A program made the position numbers and the translations under genes. DNA of 64,000 bases, taken from the NCBI GenBank assembly GCA_016748015.1, contig JAAOMT010000098.1, forward strand, positions 201,635-265,634, in the 5' to 3' direction. The DNA comes from Geosiphon pyriformis. Its lineage: Eukaryota; Glomeromycota; Glomeromycetes; Archaeosporales; Geosiphonaceae. The stretch's first letter is position 1; every line of letters begins with the position of its first letter. Below the pieces are notes generated by a model. That model searched no databases and was not told where the DNA came from. It saw nothing but the letters and a program-made list of their open reading frames with translations. Positions 22,010 to 32,999 of the stretch are shown here, piece after piece.

Positions 22010-22900
22010 AATAGTTGAGCTATTTTGAAAAAATCTTTGATAAAACATCAGTAGTATTCAACAAATCCCAAGAATGTTTTTAATTCCATGAGATTATTTG
22101 GTATTAGAAAGTTTTTAACAATCTTAATCTTATCTAGATCTGTTTTGATACCATCTTTGCTTACAATATGTCCTAAGAACTTGAGTTCAGTTTTTTCAAA
22201 GAAACACTTGGTTGTATTTAATTTTAATCTGGCTCTTCTTAATCTTTCAAATACTTGTTAAAGATAGTGTAAATGATCATCAAATGTTTTGGAGAACACA
22301 TTGGTATTATTCAGATATATGACTACTAATTTCTATAGCAGTCCAGTATAGACAATTTTCATGAGTCATTGAAATATGGCTGGAGCATTTATTAAACTAA
22401 ATAGCATAACTTCAAATTCGAAATTTCTTTTTCAAGTCATAAAAGCTGTTTTCTTTTTGTCTTCTGATTTTATGGCTACTTGCTAATAACTACTGTCTAA
22501 ATCTAAAGTTGAGAACCATTTTTTTCCTTCAAAAGCATTGAACAGTTTTTAAAACTTTGGAGTTGGGTAGCTATCTCCTTTTGTTACTCCATTCAGTTTC
22601 TGGATAATTTACACAAAAGTAAATTTTTTATTCTTTTTATAGACTAATACCACTGGTAATGACTATGAGCTCATTAATAGTTGAATTAATCTGTTGTCAA
22701 GCATCTGATTGATTTCTTAACAAATGATTTTATGGTTGACTAGTGGTATTTGATATGCTTTTTGTTTGATTAACATTATATTTCCAGTCTTAATCTGGTG
22801 TTGAATTATGTTAGTTCTGCTGAATTCATTTTTACTGGCAAAAATGTCATTGAAATTGTTGAGTAATATCTTAAGCTACATATATTGTAGTGAATCTAGA
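22010..22900 (-). pseudogene. Reverse transcriptase of TE3, YLNN at the active site
   Basis: Blocks on the minus strand are FTFVCKLSRN-like remnants of the VDYRKLN region, LDSSY for SGYW, VMLFSLINAPAIFQ, then LVVIYLNNTNVFSKTFDDH. The catalytic YLDD is present in position but reads YLNN (plus coordinates near 22300-22330), the result of two G-to-A changes. Downstream blocks are TKCFFEKTELKFLGHIVSK and GIKTDLDKIKIVKNF. RT copies element RNA into cDNA; loss of both Asp removes metal binding. Confidence 0.85.
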
Positions 22901-23274
22901 TTTTCTAAGTTTATCTGTTCTAATTGTTTTGGTTGGAACAAATAACATTCTTCTCATCTATATATTGTTTAAGATGTAATATCTACATATCTGCACAGTT
23001 GTGGAAAATCTGGAATGGTGTTTAGCAGTTGATCTTAAATTTCAGTGATTAAATATCCAATGATAATTTTTTTTGGTATCTTGATGATGTCTTCTATGTT
23101 GTTGTAAATGAGAATTTTGATATAACAGTGGTTTTTAGCTAATATGTATAGATTAACTAATTCGATTTTTCTTGATTCACAAAGTGTTGCTTCTGCCTCA
23201 AAAATCTGAATCTAATTCTTTAATTTTCTTTTTATGGTTACTATGTACTGGTCATATGGTAGAATAGAAATTAA

Positions 23275-24051
23275 TTAACAAGTGGAAATAATTTCTTTCT
23301 TGTTAACAGTTTTTTTCTTTGTTATATTAACTAATACATCTATTCTACCTATAGATCTGAATCCCTGTATTTTTTTAACTGTAATCCCTAATTCTTCCCT
23401 GTTTCCCACTGATACTAATTGACCTATTTTAACCAGAGGCAAGAATATTGTCTGTGTTATTTTTTCATTTGGCTTTATGATATAGGTTTTTTCTAAGTTA
23501 TTTTGTAGCATTATAATAATATTTTCTACATATCTTGTGTCAATTATCTCTCCTTTAATGTTGATTTTTTTTTTCACTAAGCTACTTCTAGATGCTAATT
23601 GAACCATTGTTGTTGCTAAAATTTCTAGTACTACTTTCAAATCAATGCATGTGCATGAATGTGGTTCCAATTTAATGATTTTTTTCTTTGAATATCTTAG
23701 ATCAAACCCTGTATTAGTATTATGTGCTTGTTCTAACATAATATCTTCATTGTTATTACTGAACCATTTAAGTTCCTGCTCTTTGAAGAAATTAGAAAGA
23801 ACAATATATTGTTTAAAGTTTGAATCTGAGTTCGAATTGTCTTTGTTATTGCTGTTGTCATTTTGAATATAATTGGAACTAGTGTTTTCATTATCATTGT
23901 CAGAGTTTGAATTGAGATTGAATGTCAATTCTAATTCCAATGCACAGTTGCTGATTGGTTTTTTCTCTTCAAGAATTGTGTAGATTATGCATGGTGGTAG
24001 ATTGTAAATGATATCACACTTATTACAATATTGAAAGTCACATAGAATCAA
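23275..24051 (-). CDS. dUTPase-like domain with N-terminal Cys motif (TE3 Pol segment)
   Basis: This 258-codon open frame is the longest in the window. Residues 4-12 hold CDFQYCNKC, the end of the Cys-rich segment. Residues 40-105 are an acidic, Asn/Ser-rich linker. Residues 112-236 carry the five dUTPase motifs: TNTGFDLRY (112-120; expected DAGFDLR), ASRSSL (153-158), GEIIDTRYVENI (167-178, catalytic Asp171), PNEKITQ (194-200) and IQGFRSIGR (228-236; expected GFGSTG). Substitutions in motifs 1, 3 and 5 make activity doubtful. The frame ends at a stop where TE2 continues with CQLISILLYD, so it is a piece of Gag-Pol, not a separate gene. The ATG is probably internal to the polyprotein. Confidence 0.75.
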   Translation of the reverse strand: MILCDFQYCNKCDIIYNLPPCIIYTILEEKKPISNCALELELTFNLNSNSDNDNENTSSNYIQNDNSNNKDNSNSDSNFKQYIVLSNFFKEQELKWFSNNNEDIMLEQAHNTNTGFDLRYSKKKIIKLEPHSCTCIDLKVVLEILATTMVQLASRSSLVKKKINIKGEIIDTRYVENIIIMLQNNLEKTYIIKPNEKITQTIFLPLVKIGQLVSVGNREELGITVKKIQGFRSIGRIDVLVNITKKKTVNKKEIISTC

Positions 24052-24590
24052 GTAATAATTACATAGTTATGTGTTTATTTCTTCTAACTATTGCTCTTGT
24101 TCTTTTCAAGTGGGTGCTAATTCTTGGTAGTACTTATGGAATTGTTTTAGGTCTATAGACTCTAGGATAATATCTGAATTTGGGCTCCAGTCAAGTTTTA
24201 TGAATTCTGGTTAGTTGTTTTTGATTATTCTTATTTTTTTTGGTAATACTTCTTCGATTTTGGTGAGTGCTATTTGCCAAATTTCATTTTTATTATGTGG
24301 ACAGCTGTCTAAATGTCAGACTGCTTATCTCTAGACAGTATCTATAGGTGTTTTTTTTCTTATTCAGTTGCTTATGAAAATTGTGTACTAACACAATTTG
24401 CCACATATTCTTTCTTGTTTAGTAATGTCATTCCACATCCCTTCGTTAGATAAGATAGTTTTACAGATGAGACAAGATTTGTTATTTCATTTTCCTTGTC
24501 TTTTTGGTCATCCAAATTGTTCTAAGATGTATGGGCAGTAATAAAATTTGGTTGTCATTGTGTATTTCTTATCATCATTATAGCATACAC
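24052..24590 (-). pseudogene. Cys-rich segment of TE3
   Basis: The minus strand has a series of Cys codons around 24300-24590, then PHDKNEIWQIALTKIEEV, matching PHDKYKIWRM in TE2. Stops lie at Trp positions. It leads in frame into the dUTPase piece. Confidence 0.55.
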
Positions 24591-25059
24591 CTATTGATGA
24601 TAATTTTTTGCCATAATTAATATATACCAGTTTTGGTCAGCAATAGTTAAATGGTTGTGGTAAAATGTAAATATATAGACTATAAATAGTGCTTGGTGTT
24701 GGTTTTTTTTCCTTCTCTTTTTCTTTTCTTTTATTGTTATTTTCTTCCCATTCTTAATTTGGTGACAGTTTATTATGATTACTGTCACCCTATAATGTTT
24801 GGTCAGTATTCCAGATAAGTTTTTCTTTTTGTTTTTCCTTTCTGTTGTTGTCCCAAGTCAAAATTAGTGGTAACTTATTGTGGTTTTCATCAGTCCAAGA
24901 AACTTGGTAAGCTTTCCAGGTAGGTTTTTTTTTATTGTTAAGCTTAATAAAGGGTGCTGATAGTGTGGTGATAGGTTTGAAGTGGCCACACGTGACTGGT
25001 ACACATGTGTGTTGACTGTTCTGGTTGAATTGAAGCTTTTATGTATTCCAATCAAGTAT

Positions 25060-25509
25060 CATATTGGTTTTGAACAACCAATCATTGCCAACAAATGCTT
25101 GATACTGAATGGCTTCTATGACTAATATCTTGATTGGTATGATAATGCCATTGTCTTTTATAAAAAGGTTATCAATCTCACCAATTGGAGTTTTAGTCAT
25201 TCTATTAGCTATTATAATTCTGGCACTGGTAGCATGATTAACTAAATGACCTAATTGGTTTATGAATTGTTATGTGATAATACTGCCTGCTAATCTGCTA
25301 TCTAATATGAGTTTAATGGAGTGATCATCAACTTTAGTATTAGTATACATGGCAGTAATTGGTTTTTTTTTGAGTGTGGCTTCACTAAACAAGAGCATAG
25401 ATGTCAATTTCTCAAGTTTGAATGGGAAGATAGCTGTAAGTAATTCATCATTAGTGATAGTGGCTGGAAATATGTTGCTGGTGAGTGGTTGTGCTTGGTT
25501 GGTTTCCAC
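25060..25509 (-). pseudogene. Aspartic protease of TE3
   Basis: The open piece 25270-25509 ends IKLILDSRLAGSIIT: the catalytic Asp and Ser are present but the following Gly is Arg. To the left the minus strand continues with INNLFIKDNGIIIPIKILVIEA and YQAFVGNDWLF, the second half of the fold. A stop separates the parts. The overlapping plus-strand frame 25349-25555 is a shadow. Confidence 0.75.
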
Positions 25510-27497
25510 ATTATTGAATGAGACATCTTCTGGAGTAACCAGAAGACTTAAATAATTCTGAAAACTCAGGTTTTAAGTATACCCAGTTTCTGAACTCTGC
25601 TGGCATAATTCTGATTGTTGGGTAGATGAACTGGAGATCAGTTAATAAACAATCATTGCTGATTTCCAGTTTTGTTGGATGAATCTCGGTCTTTGGTTAC
25701 CATGTGACATTGGAGTTAGATTTTGTGATAGTGTTTAAATTTGCTGCAATTAATAAACTAGTTGTGGCTGTAATGATTGATATATTATGGACATTGCCAG
25801 TTGATATATTGAAGATGAATATAATTGCTGTGTTATTGGTGTTTGATACATTGGTTGAGTCATTTGAACATAATGTAGTTAATATTGGTAATATTTTTGT
25901 GATTGATTACTGATGTAATTCTGAGTTTGAATTTGGTGATTGGAGTTTTGATATTGATGACTTGATTATTGTTCATTTAACCATTTACAGCATTCAAATT
26001 GCAAATGTTTTTGTTTATCACAATAGTAGTATGCATGCATTTCTTGCTGTCACTGTTAATTGGTTGAGGATAATGCTGGACATGATTAATTTTGGAAGCA
26101 ATTTCTATTTCCCTGATTGTTGTATTGTTGTGGAGGTTAATAAATAACTTGATTGTTGTTAATTAAGTATTCCTTTAATTTTTGATTGATTGAGTTATTG
26201 AATTGCTTCAACTTGGAATCCAAGTCAGATAATCTGTTTATCACTAGGTTTATAGCTTGGGCATAGTTGGCTTTGAGTTCAGCTGCTTCAAAATCTCTGG
26301 CATTTGTAACAGCAGCTTGAAAATCTGCTAAATGCAATACACGTATGCATTGGAGAATGCTACTGTGCAGACCTCTAATGAATTGGTTTAAGATTTGTGA
26401 TGCTGTAAAATAATCAGCCTATATGGTCTAAATTTGGTGCAGATTTCTGTAGAAGTGTCTCAAGTAAATAATAACTGCTTCATTTTCTTCTTGTTTGATA
26501 GTGGTGAAAGTATTTGCCAGTCAGTTGATATTATTATTGTTACTAAAGTATTGTAGAAACACAAACTTGAATGTATTGAAGTCCTGGAGTTTGTTGATCA
26601 AGCTTTAATACCATGAATTGGTGATATCTTGGAGAAAATATGGAATGACTTACATGGCTCTGGCATCATTTTATCTGTTGGCTGCAATGACTTTTTTGAT
26701 ATTGTTTAGCCACATCTGGGCATTATTTTTTTTGCCAGTAAATTTTTCAATCTTGGCAATTAGTGCATATGCCATTTGTTGTTGTTGTTGTGGCAGTTGT
26801 TAAAGTGGTTGCTGCAATTGTTGTTAATGGATTAATTGTGGCTGTTAAATTTTCTCAATTGGTGGCTGATTGATCACATTTATTGAAGATAAGTTTTGTT
26901 GATTGATTATGTTAGAGTTTGGATATTCAAAGTTTGATTTTCCAGCTTTTCTGAGATTAGGTTTTGGTAATTAAATTTCTGATTCTTATTTTTTTCTTCT
27001 TTAGATTCCATTACTTTCCAAGGATTTGCAGTTCCAAAATCTGGTAAAGGTGGCAGTAATCGAAATCTTGATAGTATTGATAATCATGATTTAAATCTTT
27101 CAAAATAATTATTATAAGTTCTTAATAATTCTGCTTTTTTTTGCTTACTTTAAAATAGAAGTCATCCAAATGTTAAGATTGTATTTGATGTGGACATGTC
27201 TGTTGATAAGATGTTGATGGCACTTTCAGGTATATAGTAGTATAATGAATTGATTAGAAATTCTACTCTAGTTTTCTTCTAAGTAAGTGGTTGTATTTTT
27301 TGTGGTATTACTGTTATTGTTTGTAGTTTTTTTTTGTCTTTGTTTATGTAGGTAATTAGATATCTTTGTTGAGTGTGGATTTCAATTTTTTTATTGATTT
27401 TAGTAAAGATTGCTGTGAAATTATAATTTACTGGTAGGCTGGTATTTTGGATTAATTTATTATAGTGTTATGATTGAAATTTATACTTTTTATTAAT

Positions 27498-28128
27498 TAT
27501 TACATATATTAGCCACTGATGTCACATAAATTAGCCACTCTATTTTTAGATAGTAATCATTGACCTGATCAATGATCTAGTTATTGACCTGATTATTGAT
27601 TACTTTTGATAGCTATATAAGTAATAAATTTTTTAGCTGTAGAGAAGCATGTTCAAAGTAATCAAGAATAAATAAAATAACAACTTTCATCTCAATTATT
27701 CTCTTATCACTAAATTCCTTTTCCCTACCTTCAAGTATCTGAATATTTTAAAGATAAAAGGTTATTTGTTGGCCTTTATCTACCTTTTTCCTGAATGTAT
27801 AAGTGTAGTATTTGAAGATTATTGAATAAAACGTAACTGAAGAACACATCTGATACTTGATATTGAATTCTAAGAGCGCCAATGTAAGGCATAGAATTAT
27901 ATTAAGTGTGATTATTTGTTAACAGTATGGACTATCCCTCTACCTTCAGATTCCCCAGTTACCTTTGAAAAATATAGCAACTGAGATATTTTATAAGACT
28001 GATCTTGCACATTGAATCCATACTTATTCAATTTGCTCTTTGAAATTGAATTTTCTTTGATTATTTCCATCACTCTACAATTCTGTTCTCCCTTGCTATC
28101 CATTAGCTTGTTATTTCAACTCATAACA
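27498..28128. mobile_element. Solo LTR-like repeat X inserted in TE3 gag
   Basis: It starts TATTACATATATTAGCC and ends CTCATAACA, a TGTTAC...GTAACA-like pair. It splits the gag frame that is continuous in TE2, between the codons for SARE and the IQNTS block. The other copy is at 5536-6094. It holds a plus-strand TATA-like GCTATATAAG near 27614 and a 63-codon minus-strand ORF (27912-28103). This copy is less mutated than its host, so insertion is probably later than much of the decay. Confidence 0.65.
27912..28103 (-). CDS. Small ORF inside repeat X
   Basis: This 63-codon frame reads MDSKGEQNCRVMEIIKENS at the start and is more complex than the surrounding AT-rich frames. The copy at 5900-6080 shows the same frame in ruined form (FFSKVTIEF for YFSKVTGES). 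It may be a start of coding sequence captured in the repeat, or chance. No domain is recognised. Confidence 0.25.
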   Translation of the reverse strand: MDSKGEQNCRVMEIIKENSISKSKLNKYGFNVQDQSYKISQLLYFSKVTGESEGRGIVHTVNK

Positions 28129-28387
28129 ATAAAAATTTTCTCTGGCTGAGTCAGTTTCTACTAGTACTCCTAACAGGTATGAAATTTTTTTGTTAATGTA
28201 AAAATTGAAAACTGATTCTGTTAATAGGTAGTTGTTGATTAATCTTAAGTATTAACAATAATGTTGAAACAAAAATTTGGCAAATCCTAAATGGTTTGTT
28301 CTTATTCTTTCTGGTTCTGCCACTTTTGAATTAATGTTGTGTTGGTGCTGGTTTTCTGTAGAATTATATTTTACAGAAAGCACTAAA

Positions 28388-29250
28388 TATTACAAGTAAT
28401 TATTTGAGGTCTCAAAGCAAATAACAAACCTGTAACTTGGTGCTTAATTGATATAATAATGTTGGTTTCTGAAAGTTTGATAGTCTGAAGATTTTGGTTG
28501 AGTTTTTTGTATAATGAACAGAGATTTATTAGTGTCTTTATAGTCTCCTAAAATTGCAATTCTATCAAATTTTTTTCTTAGTATAGTGGCCAGTAATCTG
28601 GCAAAGATGTCTTTTTGATAAGCCATCCTTGAATTATTACTCTTTATACCCTTCCTTTGGGGTTTTTTACTAGGCTATCCTTAATATCAATAACTTAGTA
28701 CTTAATTTTTTAATCAGTTAGTTTAACAACAAGAAATAACAAAATAACATCAAAATAAAAATAAAAGAAAAAGAAAGAAAATAAGCCAAGGCAATTAATT
28801 TTAGTATCCTGTCAATAGCTGTGATTAAGAGCTATTGTTCCAGTATGGTTAAGTATCAATTACTATCAACATAGAAAGTTAATGTAGAGAATAGATTAAG
28901 ATAGTAAATAATTATTTATTGATGTTTGTGATATGGAAGATTATTTAGATCAAATCTAAACTTAGAAGTCTGTTTTTTTTACTTTTAATGCTACTGTTAT
29001 ATATACATAATTGAGATTTCTCAATTCCTTAATTTTTCATACCAGAAATCCTGGAATTCTTAGAATCCTGTAATTTTTTTTAAGAGAAATTATGGAATTC
29101 TGGAATTCTGCGATTCCTTGTATGAGAATCCTAAAATTCCTAAAATTCTGCAATTTTTCTGAAAGGAATTCTAGAACTCCACCTTTACTATGTTTATTTC
29201 TGATTGGCTAATTTAGGTGCTAATATACTTTTTATATTCTATGAGTAACA
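28388..29250 (-). mobile_element. 5' LTR of TE3
   Basis: It runs in plus coordinates from TATTACAAGTAATTA to ATGAGTAACA, with the primer-binding-site counterpart just left of 28388 (GCACTAAA). TATA-like ATATATAC is near 28994 and a GAATTC-type array at 29045-29190. Confidence 0.9.
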
Positions 29251-29262
29251 CTAAATACTATG

Positions 29263-29780
29263 GTCAGTTTATTAAAAAATTCTCAGATATTGCCAAACTT
29301 TTTCACTACTTATTGTTAAAACATGTACTATATTTTTAGAAAAAAGAATAACAAAAAGCATTTGATTACTTCAAAAAATAATTGATTATAGTGTCAATCT
29401 TGATTTATCCTAACTTCAACAAAAAGTTTATAATTGCAACAAATGCCTTAAAGAATGCATTAAAAATGGTTCTGTTTCAAATAAGACCAGACAACAGAGA
29501 ACATCTAATTGCATATGCTAGTTGTAGTACAAGTTCAACTGAAAAAATATACAGTATAATAGATTTAAAATGTCTTGCTATCTACTGGGTCATACACACT
29601 TGGAAACATTATCTTAGTCAACTATTTGACATGTATACTGATCATAAAGAACTTATTTGGCTACTTAACAAGCCACAACCAGAAGGAAAATATGTATGAT
29701 AGAGCACTTATCTGCAACAATTTTTATACAAAGCCCATTACAAAAAAGAATCCAAGAATACCAATGCTAACAGTTTGTTA
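29263..29780 (+). pseudogene. RT tail and RNase H of TE4
   Basis: The open piece 29382-29699 reads FIIATNALKNALKMVLFQI, HLIAYASCSTSSTEKIYSI, LAIYWVIHTWKHYLSQLF and MYTDHKELIWLLNKPQ. The first Asp (TDAS) is Asn and the Glu of EKECLA is Lys (DLKCLA), so two of the acidic catalytic residues are gone. The third, in TDHK, is kept. A stop at 29697 ends the piece. Confidence 0.8.
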
Positions 29781-29989
29781 AGAATAACATAAGTCTAGTC
29801 TCAAATTCATAGATATAATTACTTATCAGCAATTACATCAGTACTTATTGACACTTTAGTTCAAGGAAATATTACTTCAACAGAAACAGAGTATCATACA
29901 AAAACAAGCCCAAAATTACTTTATTCAAAATAACTAACTATATCAATAAGAATGTTGTAACTGCTTCACCCTATAATGAATTATAAAAA

Positions 29990-31130
29990 ACTATAAAAAA
30001 GAAACTATTTTACATAGCATGCACTCTGATCTAACTACAAGACACTTCAACAAAAATGCTATTTTAGAAAAAATCATAAACAGGTATTATTAGCCAATAA
30101 TATATAAGAATATTTTCGAATATATGCTCAATTGTGACTTCTGCCAAAGAAAAAAGTGAAAAAATTAATGAAACCACTTCAACCTATTTCAGTTGAAAAT
30201 TTATTTGATAGAATTGGAATCAATTTGGTCGGTCTTCTCTTAATTACATTTAAAGAAAATCAATATATTACTGTAGCCATAGACAATTTTATAAAATAAC
30301 CAGAAGCCAAAGCAATCCAAGTAGCCAATGCCAAAACAATAGCTGAATTCATACATCAAGACCTAATTTGTAGACATAAATGGCTGAAAAAATTACTATC
30401 TGACCAAAGAATGCATTTTATTAATAATATACTGACCAAATTAAGCCAATGGTTTGGAATAAAATAATTCTTATTATTACTTTATTATCTATAAACAAAT
30501 AAACTGGTAAAATAATTCAACAAAACATTGTGTAAAGTACTAGCAAAAATAAATTATGAAAATACATAAGAATGGAACCTATTTATACTTTTGGTATTAT
30601 TGGCATATCAAACATTAAAGCAAAATATAACTCAGTTCACATTATTCAAACTAATCTATAGAAGAAAAGCTATGTTATTTATTAAATGAGAAATACTGTT
30701 CTATTCAACAGATACAATTACCAAAGAGAATTTTAAAGCTACTTTATACCAAAAAACGTAACAATTAATAGAAACATTAGAAGACAATTATAGAACAGCA
30801 GCTAACAATATTAGTAACATTCAAGAATAACAGAAAAAAAGACATAATAACTACTTACTTAAACAACTAATAAAATTCAAGATTGGAAACCAAGTACTGT
30901 TATATCATGCAAAAGTTGAGAAACAGTGAAATAGAAAGTTTGATCTGAAGTAAGACAGTTCATTCTATATACATAAAGCTTTAGACGATGAAACTTATAA
31001 ATTATAATTAGAAGACAAAATTTTAAAGAAAGTGGCTCATGGAAATTAGTTAAAAATTTATCATATAAAACAACAAGCATTGTCATCAGTATCTCAACTA
31101 AGAACACAAATTCTATTAATCAGACCAGAA
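29990..31130 (+). pseudogene. Integrase of TE4
   Basis: The zinc-binding end is visible at 30020-30160 (HSDLTTRHFNKNAI, NCDFCQRKK). The core follows: GINLVGLLLITF (first Asp now Asn), KAIQVANAKTIAEFIHQDL, LSDQRMHFINN (second Asp kept), TNKLVK then a stop (Glu now Lys). The C-terminal domain reads FKIGNQVLLYHAKVEKQ. It is more distant from TE2 than TE5 is, so this is another subfamily. Confidence 0.8.
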
Positions 31131-31139
31131 AATATACTA

Positions 31140-31985
31140 CAAGATCTAGAACCAATTATTGTTATTGAAATATAGACAATATGCAGCAAATTAAATTAGA
31201 AAATTCAAGTATATATAATATCTAAAAAGAAACAGCAAGAAACAATAAGATCTTTAACATAGACCTGTCAAATCAAATTTTACAACTCTCAAAACAACTA
31301 TTTAAAGTAATTCAACAATCAATATCTTAATTAGAGATTATTATTAATAAAAAAAAGATAAAATACAGAGATAAAAAGAAAAGAGAAATAAGCAAGAACT
31401 TAATTAAAACCAACTGTTCTTATCCCTACACAATGTTCAAAAGAGAGGAATTAGAAAAAAAAATTTCTCTTGGACAGAACATAAAAAAAAAGAGAGAGAA
31501 AAACTAAAAAAAGTCAAAAAAATAAAATACTTAGTCTCCAAACTAGAAAAAATTAAAGCTTTTTTAGCTTATGAGATCAAACTTTCTAAAACAGAGAAAT
31601 AGATACCAGACAATACCCAAAAATAGAAAGAAAGACTTTTTCCAGTATATTGGTTCTACAAAATTAATAAACAGCTAAATTTAAAAACATCATATGGAGA
31701 CTTTGAACAGAAAACTTTTAACAAAGAAACAATATAACAAGTGAAAAAATAAGCAACCTGACTTTATATTACAAAGCAACATACTGACTGTATGCTGCTT
31801 TACAATATTGTCTAAACATACTGTTATATGGATTTATAAAGACTATAACAGTTAACAACATAGGACAAATAACCAATCAACAGTTCAAAAACCTACAAAA
31901 AACAATACTCAACACAACAATTAAACACTACACAAATAAAACTATAATAACAAATATAAATGATTTTGCAGAAGCTTAATTCTAA
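31140..31985 (+). pseudogene. C-terminal Pol extension of TE4
   Basis: Stop-ridden coding sequence follows the integrase, with a very basic segment (KRERKTKKSQKNK, about 31470-31530) and the conserved end IKTITVNNIGQITNQQF at 31838-31890. It ends at the purine tract AAAAAAATAGGAATAA before the LTR. Confidence 0.4.
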
Positions 31986-31999
31986 AAAAATAGGAATAA

Positions 32000-32640
32000 T
32001 ATTATCTAAGTAAAAAAAACCAATCCAAAGTTATGAAAAAAACATAACCAAAAACATAATAACATGAAATAATACAAAATAATACAAAAAAACACAGAAT
32101 AATATGTAATAATATAGGATAACATGTTATAATATAGTATAATGCATAATAACATAGAATAATATGTTATAATATAGTATAATAAATAATAATGTAGAAT
32201 AACATATTATAACATAGTATAATTAGCAATAACATAGAAAAATGAAGTGATAACAAAAATAACTAAGCAATTAGAAACAATCTTGTAAAACAAAAAAAAT
32301 GTATAAAAATAAGTAGCTATAAAAGTTAAAAAAACATCCAAACAAGAATCAATTTTTTTTTCTTTATAATTATTATACCTTACAAAAATAAAAGACTTAT
32401 TTAAAAAAAACACAAAATTATTGATACATAATTTTTAATTTAAATTGTACTATTTCTAGTTTCATACTTTTATTCTAGGACAGATGCTCTTAGCATAAAT
32501 ACTTTAAACTCTTAAACAACCTAAACCAATTGTTCTTAATTACAGCAATTAATAATACTAATTCAATTTTTTTTATTTTTTTTTATTTTTTTTATTTTTA
32601 TTCTCTTTTGTGGAATGGCAACATAGAAAAATTGACTGTC
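32000..32640 (+). mobile_element. 3' LTR of TE4 (same subfamily as the TE1 LTR), right end uncertain
   Basis: It starts TATTATCTAAG after the purine tract. The region 32030-32380 is the inverse of 2185-2480 in TE1, including CTAATTATACTATGTTATAA in complement. A T-rich tract at 32565-32605 corresponds to those in other LTRs. Beyond about 32640 the match is poor. Confidence 0.65.
32118..32237 (+). repeat. 40-bp tandem repeat, three units, in LTR U3
   Basis: Units at 32118-32157, 32158-32197 and 32198-32237 each follow the pattern AATAATATGTTATAATATAG and end ATAACATAG or similar. The TTATAATATAGTATAA core is partly self-complementary. A degenerate version lies in the TE1 LTR (2300-2430). Confidence 0.8.
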
Positions 32641-32999
32641 TGGAAATAGACTTTATAATAGTTTGGTAAAAAAAGAAGGCTCTTTCTAAGTTTAGATATT
32701 AACATTATCTTAATAGCTTACCAGAAGGGTAAAAAAACACCACCAAACTTTAATGACTGTGCTTGTTAACTCAGAAAAGATAGCTCACATTTACATACAA
32801 GAAGTTACAACCCCATAAAACATCTTTTTATGTCTTATAACTAAAGAACTTTACAGATAAATTCAGAACAATCAAACAAATTTTTAAAGACTAATAACAT
32901 TAATACAACAAACAAGCATATTAAAAAAAAATTCTCAAAAGCTCTTTAAAAACCCAAATTTTAAGCACCAAACATTATCATTAGCCAACCCTAAGTTTA

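Larger units (their letters stand above)
25970..28387 (-). pseudogene. gag of TE3, interrupted by a solo LTR
   Basis: Reading leftwards from the 5' LTR: the N-terminal block (28140-28330, NFYINKKISYLLG), the solo LTR X insertion (28128-27498), the rest of that block (IQNTSLPVNYNFTAIF at about 27400-27470, then YINKDKKK), a Gln-rich linker (26770-26900), and the capsid-like region, of which 26137-26337 is open (DFQAAVTNARDFEAAELKANY). The knuckle at 25990-26031 reads YYYCDKQKHLQFEC, with the first Cys of CX2CX4HX4C changed to Tyr. It has the same architecture as TE2 gag. Confidence 0.75.
18691..29250 (-). mobile_element. TE3: complete but inactive Ty3/Gypsy retrotransposon, minus strand
   Basis: LTRs at 28388-29250 (5') and 18691-19549 (3') flank the same gene order as TE2, read right to left. 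It is the best preserved copy: it has a 258-codon open frame for the dUTPase region and a complete RT outline. Catalytic damage includes RT YLDD changed to YLNN and integrase first Asp to Asn and Glu to Lys. A 631-bp solo LTR interrupts gag (27498-28128). The flanking 4-mers (ATGC on the left, CTAA on the right) do not match, so a flank has been rearranged. Confidence 0.9.
29251..32980 (+). mobile_element. TE4: 5'-truncated Ty3/Gypsy element
   Basis: It begins exactly at the outer end of the TE3 5' LTR, inside the late RT (YYGQFIKKFSDIAKL). RNase H, integrase, the C-terminal extension and a 3' LTR of the TE1 type follow. Gag, protease, dUTPase and most of RT are missing. The outer end of its LTR is unclear: homology to the other LTRs fades after about 32640, and LINE-A coding starts by about 33000. 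Confidence 0.8.

Noticed and set aside
23645-23866. Plus-strand frame of 73 codons
   Set aside because: It lies opposite the dUTPase-region frame of TE3 and shows no motifs; it is a shadow.
27480-28140. Repeat X as part of gag of TE3
   Set aside because: TE2 and TE1 gag run through this point without it, and a second stand-alone copy exists at 5536-6094.
18684-29255. Target duplication around TE3
   Set aside because: The flanks ATGC and CTAA do not match even when transitions are allowed.
32207-32413. Minus-strand 68-codon hydrophobic frame
   Set aside because: It falls inside the TE4 LTR, partly in the 40-bp repeat; not maintained in the TE1 LTR.
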